From Atlantibacter sp. RC6 (GTDB lineage: Bacteria; Pseudomonadota; Gammaproteobacteria; Enterobacterales; Enterobacteriaceae): DNA of 64,000 nt. A program made the position numbers and the translations under genes. Positions 47,852 to 56,509 of the stretch are shown in pieces (positions within the stretch are counted from its first letter, which is position 1; every line of letters begins with the position of its first letter). The notes below the pieces were generated by a model. It ran no database searches and was not told the DNA's origin. It saw nothing but the letters and a program-made list of their open reading frames with translations. Where the stretch lies: NCBI RefSeq assembly GCF_014193285.1, contig NZ_JACHZE010000009.1:101381-165380 (forward strand), written 5' to 3'.

Positions 47852-48190
47852 ATGGGCGCGCGCCTCGATCGTGAAAAGCTCACTATCAAGAAAATGATTG
47901 CGCTGTACCAGCGCAAAAGCCCGCAGGCGCTGGCGGAGCCCGCCCACTATCAGGCGCTGTATGACTATGCCATGAAGCGCCTCGATAAATGCGTCTTTGG
48001 TGACAACAAACCCGCCTGCCGTCAGTGCCCGATCCACTGTTATCAACCCGCCAAACGGGAAGAGATGAAGCAAATTATGCGTTGGGCGGGGCCGAAAATG
48101 TTATGGCGCCACCCGATTCTGACCCTTCACCACTTAATTGACGATCGTACGCCGGTGCCGGAAATCCCCGAGAAGTATCGCAAGAAATAG
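47852..48190 (+). CDS. ygbA: YgbA-like nitrous-oxide-stimulated-promoter family protein
   Basis: A 112-residue cytosolic protein of the YgbA family. The core has the cysteines CVFGDNKPACRQCPIHCY, likely binding a metal or responding to NO, followed by the basic PAKREEMKQIMRWAGPKM segment. E. coli ygbA is induced by NO through NsrR; its function is not settled. Here it follows the yeaR-like gene rather than standing alone. The SD CAGGAGAAGATC precedes ATG 47852. Confidence 0.88.
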   Translation: MGARLDREKLTIKKMIALYQRKSPQALAEPAHYQALYDYAMKRLDKCVFGDNKPACRQCPIHCYQPAKREEMKQIMRWAGPKMLWRHPILTLHHLIDDRTPVPEIPEKYRKK

Positions 48191-48258
48191 CGTTCTACCC
48201 CGCAGGGTCATAATGACAGTTGGACAAAATATATTATATAACGACAGCCGTTAATGAA

Positions 48259-48274
48259 TACTTTACGTAAAGTA
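48259..48274. repeat. Perfect 16-bp palindrome upstream of tnaC
   Basis: TACTTTACGTAAAGTA is fully self-complementary and lies 52 bp upstream of the CRP site of the tna operon. It contains TTTAC/GTAAA half-sites. It could be an operator, or the end of the ygbA-like transcript. Confidence 0.5.
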
Positions 48275-48310
48275 ATATAATTCAATACGCTTTATAACCA
48301 ATCGTTAATT

Positions 48311-48326
48311 TGTGCATTTAATCACG
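48311..48326 (+). promoter_or_regulatory. CRP site of the tryptophanase operon
   Basis: TGTGC-ATTTAA-TCACG keeps eight of ten CRP core bases at the correct spacing. It lies 60 bp before the tnaC start codon. The E. coli tna operon is likewise CRP-dependent. Confidence 0.65.
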
Positions 48327-48386
48327 GACAAATTTTTAAAGCCGGTTATCTTTATGTTTCCTTTTAACCCGACAGAGGACGATGTA

Positions 48387-48482
48387 ATGAAACACACCGC
48401 GTGTTATCGCCTCATAGCGAAAGGTGGCTTAAACGCCTGGTATAATCTCGACCCGCGCATCTCCAACGATTTCCCACGTTAA
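48387..48482 (+). CDS. tnaC: Tryptophanase operon leader peptide TnaC
   Basis: A 31-codon leader, ATG 48387 to TAA, with the SD AGAGGA seven bases upstream. The C-terminal part reads AWYNLDPRISNDFPR. Alignment with E. coli TnaC (WFNIDNKIVDHRP) puts Trp18, Asp22, Ile25 and Pro30 exactly at the positions of the stalling residues Trp12, Asp16, Ile19 and Pro24, with the same Trp-to-Pro distance of 12. In the known mechanism, free tryptophan stalls the ribosome at that proline and blocks Rho-dependent termination before tnaA. One extra Arg follows the proline before the stop, unlike E. coli. The gene is too short for ordinary ORF calling. Confidence 0.88.
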   Translation: MKHTACYRLIAKGGLNAWYNLDPRISNDFPR

Positions 48483-49992
<1,510 letters not shown>

Positions 49993-49999
49993 TTTAAAC

Positions 50000-50029
50000 G
50001 GGCGCTCCCGCAACAGGAGCGCCCTATAT
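50000..50029 (+). terminator. Hairpin after tnaA
   Basis: GGGCGCTCC (50000-50008) and GGAGCGCCC (50016-50024) form a 9-bp stem followed by TATATTTG. Termination is probably partial, since the permease gene follows 103 bp later. Confidence 0.65.
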
Positions 50030-50057
50030 TTGTTCCCAGGATAAATTAATACCCAAA

Positions 50058-50098
50058 ATCATTCGCGCTGCTGATATCGCAGAAGCGGCGTGAATGAT
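50058..50098 (+). repeat. Inverted repeat in the leader of the Mtr-like gene
   Basis: ATCATTC (50058-50064) and GAATGAT (50092-50098) flank GC-rich internal complementarity around CTGATATCGCAG. An RNA hairpin ahead of the permease start, or an operator, is possible. Its function is unknown. Confidence 0.4.
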
Positions 50099-50131
50099 GA
50101 CGTGTATTTAGCCTCGCGAGGAAAACGCACC

Positions 50132-51376
50132 ATGGCTACATTATCGGTTACAAATAGTACTCCGTCGTTAATTGGCGGAGCGATGATTATTGGCGGAACC
50201 ATTATTGGCGCAGGCATGTTTTCATTGCCGGTAGTCATGTCCGGCGCCTGGTTTTTTTGGTCACTACTGGCATTGGTTTTTACCTGGTTTTGTATGCTGC
50301 ATTCCGGATTAATGATCCTGGAAGCCAATCTTAATTACCACATCGGTGCGAGTTTCGACACCATTACCAAAGATCTGTTAGGAAAACACTGGAATATTAT
50401 TAACGGTGTTACCGTTGCGTTTGTGCTGTATATACTAACCTACGCCTATATCTCTGCCAGCGGGTCGGTTATCCATCATACATTCTCGCAAATGAATATT
50501 GATTTCCCGGCCAGGCTGGGAGGATTGTTATTTGCCTTAGCGGTGGCGTTTATCGTCTGGCTGAGCACCCGGGCGGTGAGTCGCATGACCACCATCGTAC
50601 TGGGCGCAAAAATCCTTACCTTCTTTATGACATTTGGTGGTCTGCTGTGGCACGTTCAGCCTGCCATACTGCTGAATGAAGCGGAAGTCGCTCCGCAGTA
50701 TCTGCCCTATGTGTTGATGACGCTGCCGTTCTGCCTGGCCTCGTTCGGCTATCACGGCAACGTCCCCAGCCTGATGAAATATTACGGCAAAGATCCGTTA
50801 ACCATTCGCCGCTGCCTGTTATTAGGCACCCTGATGGCGCTGGTGCTGTATGTGATCTGGCTGGTGGGTACCATGGGTAATATTCCGCGCCCGGCGTTTA
50901 TTGAAATCGCCGAAAAGGGCGGCAATATTGATGTGCTGGTACAGACCCTGAGCGGCCTGTTAAGCAGCTCAACTCTGGATTTGCTGTTAACGGTATTCTC
51001 TAACTTTGCGGTCGCCAGTTCGTTCCTTGGCGTGACGTTAGGCTTGTTTGATTATCTGGCGGATCTGTTTAAATTCGACGACAGCCGTCACGGGCGGTTT
51101 AAAACCGCGCTGGTGACGTTTTTACCGTCCATCCTTGGCGGTTTAATCTGGCCGAACGGGTTTATTTACGCGATTGGTTTCGCCGGACTGGCGGCAACGG
51201 TCTGGGCCGCGATTGTACCAGCACTGCTGGCGCGCGCTTCCCGGCAACGCTTTGGCAGCCCGCGTTATCGGGTATGGGGCGGAAATGCAATGATTGCGTT
51301 GATCCTCTGTTTCGGGGCGGCCAACGCCATCATTCATATCCTGTTCAGTATGAATCTGCTGCCGGTTTACCAATAA
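50132..51376 (+). CDS. mtr: Mtr-like tryptophan permease in the tnaB position
   Basis: A 414-residue HAAP-family aromatic amino acid:proton symporter with about eleven membrane helices, from ATG 50132 ([20 protein letters not shown]); a start 14 codons upstream is rejected. It follows E. coli Mtr closely along its length ([55 protein letters not shown]; end MNLLPVYQ) and is less like TnaB. Placement behind tnaCA means it supplies tryptophan for indole production rather than biosynthetic uptake. Confidence 0.9.
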   Translation: MATLSVTNSTPSLIGGAMIIGGTIIGAGMFSLPVVMSGAWFFWSLLALVFTWFCMLHSGLMILEANLNYHIGASFDTITKDLLGKHWNIINGVTVAFVLYILTYAYISASGSVIHHTFSQMNIDFPARLGGLLFALAVAFIVWLSTRAVSRMTTIVLGAKILTFFMTFGGLLWHVQPAILLNEAEVAPQYLPYVLMTLPFCLASFGYHGNVPSLMKYYGKDPLTIRRCLLLGTLMALVLYVIWLVGTMGNIPRPAFIEIAEKGGNIDVLVQTLSGLLSSSTLDLLLTVFSNFAVASSFLGVTLGLFDYLADLFKFDDSRHGRFKTALVTFLPSILGGLIWPNGFIYAIGFAGLAATVWAAIVPALLARASRQRFGSPRYRVWGGNAMIALILCFGAANAIIHILFSMNLLPVYQ

Positions 51377-51378
51377 CG

Positions 51379-52164
51379 CTATTCAGGCCTGAGGGCGGCT
51401 GCCTCAGGCCTGAATACTAACTGGCAGAGTTCCTCAGTCAATTTATGCGCCAACATTTCCAGCGCCTGTTTCACTTCCTGTACTTTACCGGGTTCATGCT
51501 CGAAATACGGGCAGGTCAGGACAGCTTTGGCATAACCATCGATTCCTTTTATCGGATAAGAAATAGAGGTCAAGCCGACAATGTGATCGTGCGGGATTTC
51601 CGCATAGCCCTGCCTGGCGATGGATGCAAGCTGTTCCGCCAGTTCGCCACGTAAATTATGGTCAAGCTGGTAATTACGCATTAACGACCAGGCGTCCTGA
51701 TCGTTCGCCATGGCGAGAAAAAGCAGTGATGAACTGGATTTCACCGTATTTAATACCGAACCCTCACGGGCACTGATTAACGGCGTAAAGTCAGGGTGAG
51801 CTTGAGCGCAAATCCGGATGGCGTTGTCATGGTAAGCCGCAATATGACAAGGCTGATTCATACGCCAGGTAAAATCTCTCATTAGCTCAAGACAATAAGA
51901 AGATGTCGCCAGCTCCCTGACACAGTAAGAACTATTACGTAACAGAAGTTTGTCGGTCAGGTGGTAATAGCGCTGCGCATCCTGAATAAGAAACCCCTCA
52001 TCTTCCAGACAGACCACGATACGATAAAGTTGACTGAATGATGATTGCAGTTCGATAACTAATTGTCCCATACTTTTGGGCGTGCCGGCGTTAGCCATAT
52101 GCATCAGCACCTGAAGTCCCCGACTTAATGCCGGAGCGCGGTATACATTCGTGCGATTAGACAT
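51379..52164 (-). CDS. IclR-family transcriptional regulator
   Basis: A 261-residue regulator with an N-terminal winged helix (ALSRGLQVLMHMANAG through LYRIVVCLEDEGFL) and a C-terminal effector-binding GAF-like domain (AREGSVLNTVKSSSSLLFLAM; GLTSISYPIKGIDGYAKAVL). Its likely target is the RraA-like gene on the same strand, 320 bp upstream, or a lost neighbour. The effector is unknown. The last codons also code for a perfect DNA hairpin (separate entry). Confidence 0.85.
   Translation of the reverse strand: MSNRTNVYRAPALSRGLQVLMHMANAGTPKSMGQLVIELQSSFSQLYRIVVCLEDEGFLIQDAQRYYHLTDKLLLRNSSYCVRELATSSYCLELMRDFTWRMNQPCHIAAYHDNAIRICAQAHPDFTPLISAREGSVLNTVKSSSSLLFLAMANDQDAWSLMRNYQLDHNLRGELAEQLASIARQGYAEIPHDHIVGLTSISYPIKGIDGYAKAVLTCPYFEHEPGKVQEVKQALEMLAHKLTEELCQLVFRPEAAALRPE
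51381..51415. terminator. Hairpin inside the 3' end of the IclR gene
   Basis: ATTCAGGCCTGAGG (51381-51394) and CCTCAGGCCTGAAT (51402-51415) form a perfect 14-bp stem with a 7-nt loop just after the convergent mtr-like gene. It codes for the last IclR residues FRPEAAALRPE. There is no T run on the plus strand, so it may act as an mRNA-stabilising end or an inefficient terminator. Confidence 0.55.
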
Positions 52165-52484
52165 TCTGCCTCCCAGATTGCGATTTGATAAGTAAGGCGT
52201 ACCGACGACAGGCCGATGGCTTATCGTTCAATGTGTATTAGCCATTACAAAAAAACAGTAATGAGACCTGTGATGTGTTTATATCACGGGTAATTTCACT
52301 TAATTCAGGCTCCCGGCTTAGTAAGCCGGCGGCATTATTACTTGATGAGCGTAACTATTGCGCTGATAAAAAGCCGTAAATGAAACTGTATCGATGCTGC
52401 ACCCTTTTTATAAAAAAGGCTTCAGTTTTACTGTTATTATTTTTCATGTGAAACTTCCGAATTAAAATAAACGGTTATGAACGC
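52165..52484. other. Intergenic region between IclR and RraA-like genes
   Basis: 320 bp with no gene. CCGGCTTA-G-TAAGCCGG (52313-52329) is a perfect hairpin that probably ends the RraA-like transcript. The part near 52165-52260 should hold the IclR promoter. Confidence 0.5.
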
Positions 52485-53177
52485 TTACATCATTCCGAAT
52501 GTGCTGTATGCATCAACCGTCGTCATTCCGCTCTTAATCGCGGCTGATATTTTGTTCTCCCCTTCGGCTTTTTCAAAAGCGCCATGAAAGGCATCGTCTA
52601 CTGCCTGAGCGGGTATCACTAATATGCCATCACGATCGCCGTAAATCACATCGCCAGGCATAACCCGTATACCATCAAGTTCAATCGGAACACGCCAGTC
52701 AACGACTTTTCCGCGTGGGCCTATGGCTTGTGCGTAGCTGCCAAAAGAGGCTACGGGAAAATCCAGGTGTAGAATTTCGTTAGTATCACGATGGTGGCCA
52801 TGAATTACCGCCCCTGCTGCTCCGCACTGGAGTGCGCGCATCGTCATTAACCCGCCCCACTGGGCGTAACGCAGCGAACCGCCTGCGCAAACAAAAACTT
52901 CATTTTTCTTAAGGTCGTCCACTGCCTGAAAAAGTAAACCAAAGGGCTTTTCGCTAATTTCGTTATGCCCCGTTGCCTGCTGTTGATAAAAATCTGCGGC
53001 CAGTACTGGCATAGCACGACCAATAATCACCATCTGGGGATCGATCGGTTTAAGTTGCGAATTTAAAAATTGATGATGTAAACCCATCGTATCCATAACA
53101 TCGCCAACTAATGCGACAAAGAGTTTCTCTTTTACCAGAGAAAAAAGCATGCTGTCATCTGACCAGTATTGACTCAT
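52485..53177 (-). CDS. RraA-family protein
   Basis: A 230-residue protein of the RraA/4-hydroxy-4-methyl-2-oxoglutarate aldolase family from ATG 53177; an ATG one codon earlier has a poorer distance to AGGAG. The fold-defining segments are present: LVGDVMDTMG, GRAMPVLAADF, GGLMTMRALQCGAAGAVIHG and the PGDVIYGDRDGILVIP motif with the acidic residues that bind a divalent metal in the aldolases. Family members are aldolases/oxaloacetate decarboxylases or RNase E inhibitors. This one lies beside an IclR regulator, so a catabolic role is likelier. The substrate is unknown. Confidence 0.83.
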   Translation of the reverse strand: MSQYWSDDSMLFSLVKEKLFVALVGDVMDTMGLHHQFLNSQLKPIDPQMVIIGRAMPVLAADFYQQQATGHNEISEKPFGLLFQAVDDLKKNEVFVCAGGSLRYAQWGGLMTMRALQCGAAGAVIHGHHRDTNEILHLDFPVASFGSYAQAIGPRGKVVDWRVPIELDGIRVMPGDVIYGDRDGILVIPAQAVDDAFHGAFEKAEGENKISAAIKSGMTTVDAYSTFGMM

Positions 53178-53344
53178 CATTAACTCCTTCAGGTTATGCC
53201 GGATGAGAGTGGAGTTTTAATTATTAAATTTGACCGATCGATTTAAAGAGGCCACAACCGGATTAGCCCGCAGTATGGCATGGGTTAACATTGTCATACA
53301 TTACGCGGGGATAATTCCTCAGAGAAGCCCTTCTGGCTTGCCAT

Positions 53345-53806
53345 TTAAGTTACAGCGTCAGCATAATCAAAAATTTCCGGCAAGTATTTGCCTTTATGAT
53401 TCAATGGCATCAGTAACGGAATATTCTGAAGGAAATAACAGAATACCTTGAGTGCGAACGCAGTTTCCCTAATGGAAATGTTAACAAAAACAGGAAAACG
53501 CCCTGGTGTCAGCTTTACCCTCATATTCATCGACATTACCCGCTCAAGAAATGTTCTTGTTCCGGCTTTCAGTTGATCTTTTGTTTTTACCCATTTTCTC
53601 CACAACGTATTGTCTGGCGACTGTGTTACGCAAGTAATCCCCCCTACAACACAGACATTATAGCCCGATAAATGATTCGGTTTTTCATTGTGCATTGAGC
53701 TAATCCTTGCGATAAAACCTGAATTTCCTTTGCGTGCAAACTTGTTTATGCAGTGAAGGTGGTTCATCGATAGGCCCCAGCCAGACGAAATCAAGTAATA
53801 GTTCAA
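53345..53806 (-). CDS. Doubtful hypothetical protein
   Basis: An open frame of 153 codons starting at TTG 53806 (or ATG 53764, MNHLHCINKFARKG). Composition is irregular, no domain is recognisable, and the weak start lies directly after the stop of the 19-codon frame in the same reading frame. It may be noise or the remains of a longer gene. Listed only so that the stretch is described. Confidence 0.2.
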   Translation of the reverse strand: MNYYLISSGWGLSMNHLHCINKFARKGNSGFIARISSMHNEKPNHLSGYNVCVVGGITCVTQSPDNTLWRKWVKTKDQLKAGTRTFLERVMSMNMRVKLTPGRFPVFVNISIRETAFALKVFCYFLQNIPLLMPLNHKGKYLPEIFDYADAVT

Positions 53807-53866
53807 TTAATATAATATTAAAGATATCCAGCCGATCAACGGATCGACTTTAGCGTTTTTTTTCAT
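53807..53866 (-). pseudogene. 19-codon frame with a good ribosome-binding site, possible gene remnant or leader peptide
   Basis: ATG 53866 is preceded by GTAAGGA and reads MKKNAKVDPLIGWISLILY, then stops. The charged start followed by a hydrophobic stretch resembles the N-terminus of a membrane transporter cut short. It lies 185 bp downstream of the perfect CRP site. A small leader peptide is the alternative. Confidence 0.35.
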
Positions 53867-53899
53867 TCCTTACCGACAAACGAAGATTTCCATCATGGT

Positions 53900-54026
53900 T
53901 TTACCTAAAAAAACTTTTACAGGTAAAAATAATAGATTTTTATTAGCATGGTAATTGTTTATTTTGATGTTTATCAATCGGTTATATTTGTTGGGCAAAT
54001 AAAAACTTTTCACAGGTAAAACTTTT
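53900..54026. repeat. TTTTACCT / AGGTAAAA repeat elements
   Basis: TTTTACCT at about 53901 and AGGTAAAA at about 53931 form an inverted repeat. A third element, CTTTTCACAGGTAAAACTTTT, lies at about 54006-54026. Repeated operator-like boxes between a CRP site and a short frame suggest binding sites of a specific regulator. Confidence 0.5.
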
Positions 54027-54050
54027 TTCTTAGTGAAATTGTTTTTATTT

Positions 54051-54066
54051 TGTGATGTGCGTCACA
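54051..54066. promoter_or_regulatory. Perfect CRP site without an obvious target gene
   Basis: TGTGA-TGTGCG-TCACA is an exact match to the CRP consensus core. The nearest intact downstream gene on the minus strand is the RraA-like gene, over 870 bp away. The plus strand leads only into a convergent terminator. It probably belonged to a now-degraded gene on the minus strand. Confidence 0.8.
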
Positions 54067-54110
54067 TAAATTAAGGTGTCAGGCGGGAGAGACAAGTTAA
54101 TTTTTAAGAA

Positions 54111-54148
54111 AACATTCGGACTATTTTTCGCTTTGCTGAAATAGTCCG
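54111..54148 (-). terminator. Terminator of the mutarotase/transporter operon
   Basis: CGGACTATTT (54117-54126) and AAATAGTCCG (54139-54148) form a 10-bp stem. Read on the minus strand it is followed by AATGTTTTCTT. It lies 17 bp after the stop codon of the mutarotase-like gene. Confidence 0.75.
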
Positions 54149-54164
54149 GAATATGTCATGCAGG

Positions 54165-55010
54165 TTACAGCGCTTCAATTTGCAGGGTTAATATCAACGT
54201 TTCTCCCGCCATTAAGAGCCTTAGTCCCGGTTGCCCGGGCTGATTATGGGCATTGACCGGATGCGTCTGGGGTTCGAGGCAAATAAATTCACTTTGCGGC
54301 GTCTGGTAAACCATTAGCCACGGCGTATTACTGCGCAAAAGAGTTTCATTTTTATTGTTGAAAAGCCGTGCGATGCCGCTCCAGCCGGAATAACCGTTGT
54401 TAATCCATTTTGCGCCGGGAAAAGATGGAACCATAAAATCCAGCTCGGCGGGGATAATTGACGACCATTCGAGCGGTAAATGCTGCGGGTCTTCTGGCCA
54501 GTATCCGCCAGCGGAAAATTGCAATTGAGTTTGCGGCGTTTTAGCAAAGAAAGGATGAAAGCCAGCCCCATAAAGCATCGGCGTTGCGCCAACATGCGTT
54601 ATGGCTATTTGTGCGTTAAACCGGTTCTTTTCGAGGGCATAGGTAATTTCTGCCTGATAGTCGAAACCGCAGGCTTCTGTGGCACGCAGTTGCAGAGTGA
54701 TTGCCTGTTCATCGGCATCGCGAACCTCCCATTGCCTGAGCCAGCCGTTACCGTGTAAAAAACCGTCTGGATCGCCAGGCTGGCCCGGCAAATCAACCTG
54801 ACTGCGACGTAACGGAAAGCGATTGTGCGCCACCCGGTTTGCCAGCGGTAACATCGGAAAAAGCGAACTTTCGCCGGGATGAAACGACGCATTGTTCTGC
54901 CAGGGGCGGAGGATCGCCCGGTTATCGGCGGTTTCCAGCGCCAGCAGCGCAGCGCCTTGCGGAGTGACCCGCATCCGAAGATGCGGGTTTTGCAGCGTAA
55001 AGACGTCCAT
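54165..55010 (-). CDS. Aldose 1-epimerase (GalM)-family protein
   Basis: A 281-residue beta-sandwich mutarotase-like protein. The segment YGAGFHPFFAKTP carries the conserved catalytic-type His, and PMLPLANRVAHNRFPL holds the substrate-binding Arg/Asn region. It should speed conversion between sugar anomers. Its start overlaps the transporter stop by one base, so both are made together. It is shorter than E. coli GalM (346) and belongs to the more divergent YihR/YphB-like group. The sugar is unknown. Confidence 0.82.
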   Translation of the reverse strand: MDVFTLQNPHLRMRVTPQGAALLALETADNRAILRPWQNNASFHPGESSLFPMLPLANRVAHNRFPLRRSQVDLPGQPGDPDGFLHGNGWLRQWEVRDADEQAITLQLRATEACGFDYQAEITYALEKNRFNAQIAITHVGATPMLYGAGFHPFFAKTPQTQLQFSAGGYWPEDPQHLPLEWSSIIPAELDFMVPSFPGAKWINNGYSGWSGIARLFNNKNETLLRSNTPWLMVYQTPQSEFICLEPQTHPVNAHNQPGQPGLRLLMAGETLILTLQIEAL

Positions 55011-56449
55011 TACGGGCTCACGCGATGTGCTGTGGAGGCATGACGCGGATCGCCACCCGCCATCTGTTTCTCCAGCGCTTCCAGCGTCACGCCTTTGGTT
55101 TCCGGTACGTTACGCAGCACGAAGAGGTAGCCCGCCGCGCAAATCACCCCGTAGAGCATAAAGCTGCCCGCCGCACCCAACCCGGCGTTGAGCAGCGGGA
55201 AGGTGTAGGTGAGAATGAAGCAGGCTACCCACAGCGCCAGCGTGCCGACCGACATCGCCAGGCCGCGTACCCGGTTGGGGAAAATTTCTGATAACAGTAC
55301 CCAGGTAACCGGGGCGAGCGTCAGTGCGTAAATGGCGATGGCGGCCAGCACCAGCACCAGCACCGGCCAGCCGAGAATGCCAAGACCGTAGGCAGCGGCA
55401 ATCAGCGCATAAATCACCGTCAAACCCGCCGCGCCAATCAACATCAGTTTGCGACGGCCCAGTTTATCGACCAGCGGCAGGGCGATAAGAGTAAACACCA
55501 GGTTGATTAAGCCGGTGGCGACAATCGATTTCAGGGTACTGTTAATATCGAAACCGGCGGAGGCGAAAATCTCCTGCGCATAGTTAAAGATGACGTTAAT
55601 CCCACACCACTGCTGGAACACCGCCAGCACCATGCCGATGATGATAATCGGTTTTACTTTCGGCTCCAGCAGCGCGGAGTAGCTTACCTTCTGGGCGTTA
55701 GCATCGGCGCTAAGGGTCTGATTGATGTCTGCCAGGGTGGTGTCGGCATAGTGTTGCGAGCCGATTTTCAGCAGTGTTTTACGGGCGCGTTCGGTTTTCC
55801 CGGCCCTGGCCAGCCAGCGCGGCGATTCCGGCACAAAGAACATCATCACCAGGAACAGGAACGACGGCACCCCACAGGCGGCGAACATCCAGCGCCAGCC
55901 CATCTGGCCATTCCAGCTTTGCTGGATTTCGGTCAGCGTGGCGTTGGAGGCTACCGGTTGGGCAATCGTCAGGTTAATCAACTGCGCAGCCAGCACGCCG
56001 ATTACAATGGTTAGCTGGTTGATAGCCACGAATTTGCCGCGTTTTTCCGCCGGGCTGACTTCAGCGATATACATCGGGCTCACCGCTGCGGCCAGGCCGA
56101 TGCCGATGCCGCCAACGATGCGGAACACCACGAACAGATCGAAGTTGGTGGCGACCGCCGTGCCCCACGCGGAAAGCGTAAACAGGATCGCGGCGATAAT
56201 CAGCGGGATCTTGCGGCCCAGTTTGTCAGCGCACCAGCCGGAGATAAATGCGCCGAAAATACACCCTACCAGCGCCGAGCTCATCGCCCAGCCGGACTCC
56301 GCCGGATCGGTAATATTAAAATAAGCCTCGTAGAAGGGTTTCGCCCCGCCAATGACCACCCAGTCGTAACCGAATAACAGGCCGCCGCAGGCGGCGACCA
56401 GGCAAATCATCCATATGTAGCCCATACGGAGTTGTTGAGTGTTATGCAT
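55010..56449 (-). CDS. MFS sugar porter (XylE/AraE/GalP-like)
   Basis: A 479-residue proton-coupled sugar transporter with twelve predicted helices. Sugar-porter signatures are visible: GWCADKLGRKIPL, the RIVGGIGIGLAAAVSPMYIAEVSP motif, the FVPESPRWLARAGK (PESPR) loop, FQQWCGINVIFNYAQEIF with sugar-contacting Gln residues, and the final NVPETKG. It lies between the mutarotase and DUF5107 genes on the same strand, so it imports the substrate of that pathway. Confidence 0.92.
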   Translation of the reverse strand: MHNTQQLRMGYIWMICLVAACGGLLFGYDWVVIGGAKPFYEAYFNITDPAESGWAMSSALVGCIFGAFISGWCADKLGRKIPLIIAAILFTLSAWGTAVATNFDLFVVFRIVGGIGIGLAAAVSPMYIAEVSPAEKRGKFVAINQLTIVIGVLAAQLINLTIAQPVASNATLTEIQQSWNGQMGWRWMFAACGVPSFLFLVMMFFVPESPRWLARAGKTERARKTLLKIGSQHYADTTLADINQTLSADANAQKVSYSALLEPKVKPIIIIGMVLAVFQQWCGINVIFNYAQEIFASAGFDINSTLKSIVATGLINLVFTLIALPLVDKLGRRKLMLIGAAGLTVIYALIAAAYGLGILGWPVLVLVLAAIAIYALTLAPVTWVLLSEIFPNRVRGLAMSVGTLALWVACFILTYTFPLLNAGLGAAGSFMLYGVICAAGYLFVLRNVPETKGVTLEALEKQMAGGDPRHASTAHRVSP

Positions 56450-56509
56450 GATGTTCCTCTCCCGTTGAGAGAAGTCGTTATGGGAAGGGGGATCGCTCCC
56501 CCCGTTTCG

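Larger units (their letters stand above)
53178..54164. other. AT-rich region with probable gene remnants
   Basis: Nearly 1 kb with composition unlike its neighbours. It contains the tiny and weak frames listed separately, a perfect CRP site, repeated TTTTACCT/AGGTAAAA elements and the terminator of the mutarotase operon. I see no intact gene I can recognise. A promoter region with no clear gene below it suggests decay or deletion. Confidence 0.6.

Noticed and set aside
53230-53451. 73-codon plus-strand frame in the AT-rich region
   Set aside because: No ribosome-binding site, no domain and irregular composition; it overlaps another doubtful frame on the opposite strand.
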